Of a DNA stretch of 7,070 nt, positions 1 to 6,900 are shown one piece after another. This stretch comes from Acidobacteriaceae bacterium (GTDB lineage: Bacteria; Acidobacteriota; Terriglobia; Bryobacterales; Bryobacteraceae). A model generated the notes under the pieces. The model worked only from the letters and a program-made list of their open reading frames with translations. It was not told the DNA's origin and made no database searches. The stretch lies in contig JAFARV010000281.1 in assembly GCA_019245255.1 (NCBI GenBank), positions 1 to 7,070 on the forward strand, given 5' to 3'. How positions within the stretch are numbered: the stretch's first letter is position 1; each line of letters opens with the position of its first letter. Position numbers and translations under genes: made by a program.

Positions 1-777
1 TCGAGAACCATGACCGCAGAAGCCCATAAGGCGGCCGAAACTGCGCTGCAACTCGATCCCACCGTTGCTGCAGCATTCAATGCACTGGCTTGTGTTCGCG
101 GCAGCCACGATTGGGAATGGGAGGAGTCGGAGCGTCTGTATCGTGAGGCGATTCGGCTGAATCCGGGCTATGCTATCGCTCACCAATGGCTTGGGGGAGA
201 CAACCTCGCCGTGCGCGGCCGTTTAGAGGAAGCTCACGCTGAACTGGACATCGCCTGCCGGCTTGATCCGTTGTCTGGCATTATCCGCGAGAGCAAAGGA
301 CTTGCATTTCTCTACGAACGCGACTACGAACGTGCGCTGGAGGTGTACAGAGAAGTACTGGAACTGGATCCTTATTATTACCGGATTCACAGCGCAATCG
401 GGCGGGCGCTGGCACAATCGGGCCGCTATGCCGAGGCAATACATCATCTGGAACTGGCTCGTGTGCGCTGTGGTGAACCCCCGAATGTGCTTGCTGTTCT
501 CGGGCAAACCTATGCGTGGCAGGGAAAAATCACCGAAGCGCGGGCGATACTTTCCCGCCTGTCACAGTTGGCGGCACAACAGCCGGTCTCGCCCGCAAGC
601 TTTGCGCTGATACATATTGGCCTCGGCGAAAAGGAGCAAGCGCTTAATTTGCTCGAGCGCGCCTTGAATGAACGCAACTGGAGAGTGATCACTCTGAAAG
701 TTCATCCGGCGTACGACCCGCTTCGCGGCGAGCCGCGATACCAGGCCTTGCTCAAAAAGATCGGACTCTCCGACTAG
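1..777 (+). CDS. TPR-repeat protein, C-terminal part of a probable TPR-fused regulator (5' end outside window)
   Basis: The frame is open to base 1 (codons S-R-T precede the ATG at base 10), so this is probably the tail of a longer protein and the ATG at 10 is probably internal. There are 258 visible residues, made of helical TPR units: about 10-50 (ending DWEWEESERLYREAIRLNP), 57-90, 95-125, 129-155, 164-190 and 199-222. The DWEW signature followed by AHQWL (60-64), and the C-terminal pattern HPAYDPLRGEPRYQALLKKIGL (235-256), resemble the TPR region fused to serine/threonine kinase, winged-helix (CadC-like) or adenylate-cyclase domains in Acidobacteriota and relatives. Such TPR arrays usually bind protein partners or sense signals. 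Which output domain lies upstream cannot be seen. It is likely cytoplasmic here, since no membrane segment is visible. TPR identity is secure; the role is inferred. Confidence 0.85.
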   Translation, partial: SRTMTAEAHKAAETALQLDPTVAAAFNALACVRGSHDWEWEESERLYREAIRLNPGYAIAHQWLGGDNLAVRGRLEEAHAELDIACRLDPLSGIIRESKGLAFLYERDYERALEVYREVLELDPYYYRIHSAIGRALAQSGRYAEAIHHLELARVRCGEPPNVLAVLGQTYAWQGKITEARAILSRLSQLAAQQPVSPASFALIHIGLGEKEQALNLLERALNERNWRVITLKVHPAYDPLRGEPRYQALLKKIGLSD

Positions 778-785
778 GCAACCTT

Positions 786-809
786 CTTACCGTAAGCTGC
801 CACCGTAAG
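786..809. repeat. Short direct repeat ACCGTAAG x2 with a small palindrome, upstream of the secreted TPR gene
   Basis: ACCGTAAG occurs at 789-796 and again at 802-809, a 13-base period. The first copy is also the right arm of a palindrome, CTTAC-C-GTAAG (786-796). It lies in the 83-base gap between the first two genes, 52 bases before the next start codon. It could be a weak operator or the remnant of a terminator hairpin, but there is no T-run after it. Elements this short can arise by chance. Confidence 0.25.
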
Positions 810-860
810 ATCACCTGCTCACACTCCCCGCCGCGCCCTTCCGTCGCGCAACATACAAGC

Positions 861-2216
861 ATGACGGACCACCTTCGCGCGCTGCTTACTGCAATCCTCC
901 CCACAATTACGGTTGGATTATTGTCGCCGGCATTTATGAGTTCCCAGCAAAAAACGTCCTGGCAGGATTGTCAAACAAAAGGTGAATCAGCCTTTCAGTC
1001 GGGTAGATATTCTGACGCTGAGCGATTGTTCCTCGCCGCTCAAAAGGCAGCAGATCAGGCAGGCGCCTCTAACCTGGAGCTCGTACCCCTCTGGTGCGAT
1101 CTCGCTGCCGTCTACCAATCTGAAGCGCGCTTCCCCGACGCCGAAGCGCTCTTCCGCCGGGCACTCGAAGAATTAAAGACTCACGCCACAACGTTTGCGC
1201 CGCAAGCTGCTGGGGTCGAAGAGAAACTTGCTGCCGTTTATGCCGATGAGGGCCGGTACGACATTGCCGAACGGCTTGCAAAGGAGGCGCTCAGCGTTCA
1301 GGAGACCACGAGTTCTCCGGAACTGACAACTACACTTCGAGCGCTCGGAAGCATCAAGACTGCGCAAGGTGACTATGTCGAAGCGAGGCGCCTGCATGAA
1401 CGGGCACTCGAGTTAGATCAACAGATGCGCCTGCCCATCGTCGCCTTCGACTTGGCATGCGTGGCGCGCGACACTTACAAAATCGGCAATTTTGAAGCAG
1501 CCAAGGCCTTATTCCAACAGTCGCTCTCTAGCTTTGAGTCACAATCTGGTTACAAACCCGAGGAATACGCGATTGTGCTCGATAACTTTGCGCGCCTTGA
1601 GCAATCTCGAGGGGACTTGAAAGAAGCGGAGCAACTCTTTCAGAGAGCGCTGGCAATCTGGCAACACGTCCTCGGACCGCGGCATCCGAGTATTGCTTCC
1701 GGGCTGTCTAATCTCGCGGGTCTGTATTCCTCGCGGCGCAAATGGACCCAGGCCGAAGAACTCTACCGCCAAGCTCTCGATATCGATCGAGCTGCCTTAG
1801 GCGAGAATACTTCGCAGGTGGCCCGCGACCTCAACAATCTCGCCTTTGTATGCTTCGAGCGCCATCGCATTGAAGAAGCACAATCGCTGCTGGAACACTC
1901 GCTCGAGATCAGCGAACACAGCGGTGCGGGCGCTACCGCTGACCACGCAATCGCGGAGGCCAATCTGGCTCGAGTCTATGCCGCGGAGAAACGATACGAC
2001 GAGTCTGACCGTTTGTTTGAGCGGGCAGTAGCTCTCCTCACCACCGTATCGGGAGCGCATGACCCCAGTCTGACGCCCGTGTTAGAGTCCTACTCGGCAG
2101 TCCTGCGCGAACAGCATAAATTCGCCGAGGCGGAGCAAGTGCAGCTTCGAGCGACGAGCATTCGAGTGGCGGTCGCCCTCACCCGTGAGTCGTCAGCGAG
2201 CCTGCGTTCGTTCTAG
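861..2216 (+). CDS. Exported TPR-repeat protein, kinesin-light-chain-like array (10 units)
   Basis: The product has 451 residues. Residues 1-28 look like a signal peptide: a short n-region with R6, a hydrophobic stretch at about 8-24, then polar sequence. No clean A-x-A cleavage site is seen, so an uncleaved anchor is possible. The rest is a regular helical array. The second-helix signature (x-[YFWL]-x-x-A-x-x-L-[FY]-x-x-[AS]-L) recurs ten times, starting near residues 48, 89, 131, 170, 209, 250, 293, 335, 377 and 419. The spacing is 39-43 residues, as in kinesin-light-chain-type TPRs (TPR_10/TPR_12) and longer than the classical 34. LGPRHPSIASGLSNLAGLY (271-289) is a typical linker plus first helix of this class. 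There is no catalytic domain, so the likely role is a periplasmic or envelope scaffold for protein interactions; the partner is unknown. No Shine-Dalgarno sequence precedes the ATG. The signal-like N terminus supports this start. Confidence 0.88.
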   Translation: MTDHLRALLTAILPTITVGLLSPAFMSSQQKTSWQDCQTKGESAFQSGRYSDAERLFLAAQKAADQAGASNLELVPLWCDLAAVYQSEARFPDAEALFRRALEELKTHATTFAPQAAGVEEKLAAVYADEGRYDIAERLAKEALSVQETTSSPELTTTLRALGSIKTAQGDYVEARRLHERALELDQQMRLPIVAFDLACVARDTYKIGNFEAAKALFQQSLSSFESQSGYKPEEYAIVLDNFARLEQSRGDLKEAEQLFQRALAIWQHVLGPRHPSIASGLSNLAGLYSSRRKWTQAEELYRQALDIDRAALGENTSQVARDLNNLAFVCFERHRIEEAQSLLEHSLEISEHSGAGATADHAIAEANLARVYAAEKRYDESDRLFERAVALLTTVSGAHDPSLTPVLESYSAVLREQHKFAEAEQVQLRATSIRVAVALTRESSASLRSF

Positions 2217-2326
2217 CGCTATAGGTTGTGCTAAGCTCTCCGGAGTCGTTGAAACCAACTAGTCGCCTCAGTGCAGCGATGTTATCTGTGAAACAATTTA
2301 CTGCGGAGACGGCGGAGTGGTCGGAC

Positions 2327-2333
2327 AGGAGGG
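2327..2333 (+). promoter_or_regulatory. Strong Shine-Dalgarno (AGGAGGG) for the VOC gene
   Basis: AGGAGGG ends 4 bases before the ATG at 2338. It decides the start: a GTG at 2317 in the same frame would add seven residues but would place the Shine-Dalgarno inside the coding sequence. Confidence 0.85.
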
Positions 2334-2337
2334 TTGT

Positions 2338-2712
2338 ATGGCAATCATCGGCGCTCACATGCTGCTCTATTCTTCTGAACCGGACGCCCTTCGCGGTCTG
2401 TTGCAAAGCGCATTCGGCTTCAAATCCGTAGACGCCGGCCACGGTTGGTTGATCTTTGAGCTGCCTCCAGCAGAACTCGGCGTTCACCCGGCAGAAGGCC
2501 CCAGGCACGCATCGGGAATTCGCCATCAAGTCACGTTCATGTGCGACGACATTGAAAAAACAGTCGGCGAACTGCGTGGCAAAGGCGTGCGCATCGAGGG
2601 TAAGCCAGAGGATGAAGGTTGGGGAGTGACGGTGACCATGACACTCCCTGGCGACTTGCCTGTCATGCTTTATCAACCGCGTCACCCCGTTGCAATCAAG
2701 CAGAGCAAGTGA
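2338..2712 (+). CDS. VOC-superfamily (glyoxalase/extradiol dioxygenase fold) protein
   Basis: The product has 124 residues, the usual size of a single-chain VOC protein with two beta-alpha-beta-beta-beta modules. Module 1 spans about 3-50: IIGAHMLLYSSEP, a helix DALRGLLQSAFGF, then GWLIFELPPAELGVHP. Module 2 spans about 61-114: IRHQVTFMCDDIEKTVGELRGKGV, GWGVTVTMTLPGDLPVMLYQP. Candidate metal ligands by position are H7, H50 (or E46) and H63. The last-strand glutamate found in many members (ELYQP or LYEP patterns) is not evident: the strand reads VMLYQP, so the fourth ligand is missing or replaced (M110/Q113). VOC proteins isomerise, cleave or bind small molecules, usually as dimers with a divalent metal; the substrate cannot be deduced here. 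There is no signal peptide, so it is probably cytoplasmic. It lies 121 bases after the TPR gene and shows no functional link to its neighbours. Confidence 0.87.
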   Translation: MAIIGAHMLLYSSEPDALRGLLQSAFGFKSVDAGHGWLIFELPPAELGVHPAEGPRHASGIRHQVTFMCDDIEKTVGELRGKGVRIEGKPEDEGWGVTVTMTLPGDLPVMLYQPRHPVAIKQSK

Positions 2713-2731
2713 GTGGACAGGCACCTCGCTT

Positions 2732-2758
2732 CTTGAGTTTCAAGCTCGTTCTTCGTTT
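2732..2758 (+). terminator. Weak candidate terminator after the VOC gene
   Basis: CTTGA (2732-2736) and TCAAG (2740-2744) form a 5-bp stem with a 3-base loop, followed by a T-rich but interrupted stretch ending at TTCGTTT. It begins 20 bases after the VOC stop codon, a suitable place. The stem is short, AT-rich and lacks a true T-run, so function is doubtful. Confidence 0.2.
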
Positions 2759-2886
2759 GACAGGCCGCAGCTAGCGTAATCAATCCCACAACCCGTAGGC
2801 CCATCCTAATGAAGAGTGCGCAAGCACGAGTCAGTCGCGACCCGACCGCCATCATCCGCATCAGTATTACCAGATCTCAGATAAGC

Positions 2887-2892
2887 AAGGGA
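2887..2892 (+). promoter_or_regulatory. Shine-Dalgarno-like AAGGGA for the START-like gene
   Basis: AAGGGA ends 5 bases before the ATG at 2898, and supports that start over the internal ATG at 3000. Starting at 3000 would remove most of the signal peptide. Confidence 0.55.
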
Positions 2893-2897
2893 ATGAG

Positions 2898-3839
2898 ATG
2901 CGGCACGACTTACAGGCAGTCACGAACAATACATTTGAGGCGCTCGGCGCACGGCGCGTGTTTTCACGCATTACTTCTCATTTATTTGTACTAGCTCTCA
3001 TGCTTGACATTGCGGCTGCGGCCCGTGCCGCAACGTTGCGGCCCGATACCGTGACTGCTTGGAACCAGTATCTGCAAACTGCAAATGCGAATCTTGAAAA
3101 CCGGATGCGGTCAGGAAGCAGTTTTTTATGGTCACTTCAAACTGCGGAGCGTGCCTCTCGACTACGGTCCGGAGAAATCATTGTTCAGCCGGTTTCGGCG
3201 CAAAATCCCCGCCGAGTGCCAGGCGGATTAATCCATGACTGGATCGGCGCGATGTTCCTGCCGGACACGACTGTGGACGATGTGCTCAGTATCAGTCGTA
3301 ACTACGATCACTACAGAGATTTCTATCGGCCCTCAGTTACTGACTCGAAAGTGATCGCTCGCAATGGCTCTGAGGATAAGTTCTCGATGGTTCTGATAAA
3401 CCGGGACTTCTTTCTGAAGACTGCCCTCAAGCTCGAATATCAGGCAACCAATGTAACTCTGGACGGTTGCCGCTTCTACTCGGTATCGAGAACCACACGT
3501 GTGCAGGAGATCAAAGATTACGGTAGCGCGGACGAGCAAGCGCTTGCCGAAGGTGAGGGAGGCGGATACGTGTGGAAGCTATTCAGCGTGATTCGTTTCG
3601 AAGAGCGCGACGGCGGCGTATACGTCGAGATCGAAGCCATTGGGCTTAGCCGGGACATTCCGGTAGCAATTCGGCCCATAGCGGAGCCCATCGTGCGGCG
3701 TGTTTCTCGAAGAGCTCTTGCGCTTTCCTTACAGCAGACAAAAGATGCGGTCGCCAGTCTGATTGCGGAGCGCGAACCGTCCCGCCTGGCTCCGATCGCG
3801 TTGAATACGCTGGCCGGAAGTGCTTGTTCAGGCCGCTGA
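2898..3839 (+). CDS. Exported conserved protein of unknown function, probable START/SRPBCC-like fold
   Basis: The product has 313 residues. Residues 1-44 form a long signal peptide: a basic n-region with R19, R20 and R24, a hydrophobic core at about 28-42, and an A-R-A site at 42-44 before ATLRPD. The mature part has an amphipathic helix (52-70), then GGLIHDWIGAMFLP (109-122), a helix TTVDDVLSISRNYDHYRDFYRP (124-145), several beta strands (about 160-200, including FSMVLINRDFF and YSVSRTTRVQEI), a second sheet region (223-250, YVWKLFSVIRFEERDGGVYVEIEAIGLSRDIP) and a long C-terminal helix (262-290). This helix-grip order fits the START/SRPBCC superfamily, whose members hold lipids or other hydrophobic ligands in a cavity. 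I recognise the HDWIGA, NYDHY and STRVQEI-like signature from unnamed Acidobacteriota proteins, but no function is known to me. A single cysteine pair, C191 and C310, remains in the mature part. It probably acts in the periplasm. The fold is inferred, not proven. Confidence 0.82.
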   Translation: MRHDLQAVTNNTFEALGARRVFSRITSHLFVLALMLDIAAAARAATLRPDTVTAWNQYLQTANANLENRMRSGSSFLWSLQTAERASRLRSGEIIVQPVSAQNPRRVPGGLIHDWIGAMFLPDTTVDDVLSISRNYDHYRDFYRPSVTDSKVIARNGSEDKFSMVLINRDFFLKTALKLEYQATNVTLDGCRFYSVSRTTRVQEIKDYGSADEQALAEGEGGGYVWKLFSVIRFEERDGGVYVEIEAIGLSRDIPVAIRPIAEPIVRRVSRRALALSLQQTKDAVASLIAEREPSRLAPIALNTLAGSACSGR

Positions 3840-3889
3840 TCTCGCTGCTCGGGAAGGGATAGCCCCGGCAGCTGTTTGCGCTTCCGTCT

Positions 3890-3907
3890 ACATCCAAAGG
3901 TGGATGT
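3890..3907 (+). repeat. Perfect 6-bp inverted repeat in the receptor leader
   Basis: ACATCC (3890-3895) and GGATGT (3902-3907) pair perfectly around a 6-base loop, AAAGGT. It lies 51 bases after the stop of the START-like gene and 63 bases before the receptor start. No T-run follows, so it is not a convincing intrinsic terminator. It could be a small operator or leader hairpin. Confidence 0.35.
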
Positions 3908-3937
3908 GCTTTCCAATCTCCTGATTGATGACAAAAA

Positions 3938-3969
3938 AGGCGTTTTCTTTTACCCTGCTGAAAACGCTT
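3938..3969 (+). promoter_or_regulatory. Inverted repeat that could sequester the receptor's translation start
   Basis: GCGTTTTC (3940-3947) is exactly complementary to GAAAACGC (3960-3967). One G-U and one A-U pair extend the stem to ten pairs (3938-3947 with 3960-3969), with a 12-base loop. The right arm ends one base before the ATG at 3971 and covers the place where a Shine-Dalgarno would be; none is visible there. In mRNA this stem could block ribosome binding, or it could be a protein-binding dyad in DNA. The structure is seen in the sequence; the regulatory role is inference. Confidence 0.4.
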
Positions 3970-3970
3970 C

Positions 3971-6900
3971 ATGTCTTGCTCACTCAGGCAGACTTTCCTT
4001 TGTCTGCAAACTCTGTTGTTTTGCGCCTCGCTTGCGCTGTGCCAGGACCCTACCGGGGTAGTGGAAGGTCAGCTTACGGACCCCTCCGGAGCGCTGGTCC
4101 CCAACGCTACCATAACGATCACAAACTCTGCTACCGGCTTTACGGCCGCTCAGCACTCCTCAGGAGTCGGCGGATTCCGTTTCTCGTATCTGCCGGTGGG
4201 CAACTACACGCTGCGTATCTCAGCGCAAGGCTTTGCGCCCGCTGATACGAAGGACATTCATGTTGATGTCGATCGCGTTGTCAACCTGCCGATTCGACTG
4301 GAACTGGCCGGAAACAAGGATACGGTAGACATCAGCGCAATTGCCGCAACCGTTGATGTAAGTTCAACTCTCGGTAACGTCGTAACCTCGCATGACGCAG
4401 TCGACTTACCCCTGAACGGTCGCAACCTGACGCAACTGGGCCTTTTACAGCCGGGCGTAGCGCCGCTAACATTCGGACTCTTGCAAGCGGGGGGAATCGC
4501 GAGGGCCAACCAGGCGTACGCGGTCAATGGGCAGCCACCCGAAAGCAACAATTATCTGCTCGACGGAGTCACCAATGTCGATAGCGTTAATGGAGGCTTT
4601 GCTCTGCGAACGCCCCCCGATGCTGTAACTGAATTCCGGATTCTGACTTCGAACGCCCCGCCCGAATACGGCGAGACGAGTGGCGCCACGACTAGCGTAG
4701 TGACCCGGTCGGGAACCAATGAGTTTCACGGAGATCTCTACGACTTCCTTCGGAACAATGCACTCGATGCGCGGAATTTCTTTGCAGCATCCACCGAGCC
4801 TCTGCATCAGAACCAATTCGGCGCGACCCTTGGAGGTCCGATCCGCCGCGACAAGGACTTCTTCTTCGCTTACTACGAAGGACAGCGCGATCGTCAGGGT
4901 GAAACGCGTACTGCGATTGTGCCGAACGCAGCGGAACGTTCAGGCAACTTCTCGGGACTAACCAATAGCAATGGAAATCCCGAGCCGTTGATCAATGAGT
5001 TCACAGGGCAGCCGTTCTCTTTCGGAGGCGTTATGGGACAGATTCCGCCGTTCCTCTTGAATCCCATCTCGCTCAAAGCCGAGTCGCTGATCCCACTGCC
5101 GAATATCGGCCCCAACCTGTTTTCATCAACGCAAATCGAAACGACCAATTACGATCAGGGTGGTTTCCGCCTGGATCATTACTTCAGCAACAGCGACCAG
5201 GTTTTTGTCCGGTACGCCACGTCCTCGGTGCATCAGTTGGATCCCTTGCCCATCAATGGCTCGGGCGTCCCCGGCTTTCCGGTTGCGAATGACATTACGA
5301 CTAACTCAGCAACTATCTCGAGCGTGCATCTGTTCTCACCGTCACTCGTGCAGACGGCGCGCGTCGCGTTCTTCCGGAATGTCTTTTTGCAGGGAACGGC
5401 AACGAATCACAGTCCGGCGAGCGACTTAGGGTTCACTTATCAGCCGACCCTGCCCAGCGCCCTTGGCAACCCCTATTTCATCATCAGCGGTTACACTGAG
5501 GTGGGAAATCCGATCACCGGGCCTCAAAACACTTACCAGAATGACTATCAGGGTTACTACTCGCTCGCATGGACACGCGGGAAGCATAACTGGAAGTTCG
5601 GGGCCGACATAGATCGCCAGCAAATCAATGTTTTGCTGGGCATCGCCACTAATGGCTTTTTTGTGTTCGCTCCTTTCCCGGTAAACGATTCATTCGCCAG
5701 CTTTCTGCTGGGCCAGCCGGTGCAGTTCTTCCAGGGTGGCGGAGATTTCAATCGCGGTCTGCGCAAGTGGATTGTTGCCGGCTATTCGCAAGACGAGTGG
5801 CGCGTGAATAACAGGCTGACTCTGACATACGGTCTGCGATACGAGGTGAACACGCCATACACGGACATCAGGAACAGATTGAATGCCTGGGCTCCGGGCA
5901 AGCAGTCGACGGTCTACCCCAGTGCGCCGGCTGGCCTGCTCTTTCCCGGTGATCGCGGTGTTCCTGACGGTATTGCGCCCGTGGATTATCACGAATTCAT
6001 GCCGCGCATCGGACTCGCATGGGACCCGGCGGGAGACGCCAAAACGACAATCCGCGCAGGATACGGCATCTTTTACGATGGCTACACGAATGGGACCGGA
6101 GGGCCGATACAGGCCGGGGTCAGCGCGCTACCCTGGACAGAAGCCTATCAGTTACCCGGACCCGGCATGAACTTCGCCAACCCGTATAACGGAAGTACGC
6201 CACCGTTCGTGTTACGGCAGTTCGTACGTCCTGCAACAGTTCTTACCGTGCAATCCGGTATGTTGCCCCCTTATTCGCAAAACTGGGACTTCTCGATTGA
6301 ACATGTATTTGCGCGCTCGTATTTGCTAGACCTGCGCTATGTCGGTAACAAAGGAACGCACTTACCGCGGTTTATCGAGGCCAATCCGGCTATTTACGGA
6401 CCCGGCGCCACCTCGAACAATGCCGACCAGAGACGTGAGTACGCAGACTGCGACGCTTCAGGATCCTGCGCTTTCGCATCGGTCGGTCTGATTGCTGATA
6501 ACAACGCTTCTACTTACCATGCCTTGCAGGCTTCTTTGTCGCGCCAATTGACCCGTAACTTGTCCTTCCAGGCATCCTATTGGTGGTCGAAGAGCCTGGA
6601 CTATGTTTCATCCCTGAATATTGCCGGATCGGCGCCGACGCTCGTAGCGGGAGAAAACGATCTGGCACAAAATCCGTTCGACTTGCGCGCCGAACATGGG
6701 CCGTCTCTCTTTGACGCGACGCATCGATTCGTTTTCAGCGGAACGTATGCGCTGCCTGGCTGGCATTCGGCATCCCGTCTTGCTGGTCTGGTTGTGAACG
6801 GCTGGCAATTGAACACCATTGTCTCAGTCGCCTCCGGTACACCATTCACCGTTTATGACAGTGACAACGCGCCTTTGCAGGGAAGTGCTCCCGAAATTAC

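Noticed and set aside
263..610. 115-codon + strand ORF inside the first TPR gene
   Set aside because: It is an out-of-frame shadow of the TPR coding sequence with no coherent protein pattern.
2249..2287. TTGAAA as a -35 element before the VOC gene
   Set aside because: No -10-like hexamer at a proper distance; the TTATCT further on is far too distant.
2179..2724. 181-codon minus-strand ORF
   Set aside because: It lies opposite the whole VOC gene, which has a strong Shine-Dalgarno and recognisable family motifs. The minus-strand product has no recognisable domain and looks like antisense shadow.
2757..2785. Perfect -35 box TTGACA upstream of the START-like gene
   Set aside because: No acceptable -10 hexamer lies 16-18 bases downstream: the 17-base position reads TCAATC, and the nearest TAAT-like hexamer is only 14 bases away. 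A promoter is possible but not supported.
2809..2994. 61-codon + strand ORF before and into the START-like gene
   Set aside because: It overlaps the real gene's signal-peptide region in another frame and has no ribosome-binding site or recognisable motif.
3518..3972. Two minus-strand ORFs of 138 and 108 codons
   Set aside because: They are antisense to the START-like gene and its downstream leader. Their compositions are low-complexity (R/S/P-rich) with no family resemblance.
3971..4042. Lipoprotein signal at the receptor N terminus
   Set aside because: The residue before C24 is leucine, whereas a lipobox needs G, A or S there. An ordinary signal peptide fits better.
3925..4245. 106-codon + strand ORF across the receptor start
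   Set aside because: Past its first 25 codons the translation is nonsense-like, while the receptor frame gives clear domain motifs. Only the leader portion is kept, as a finding.
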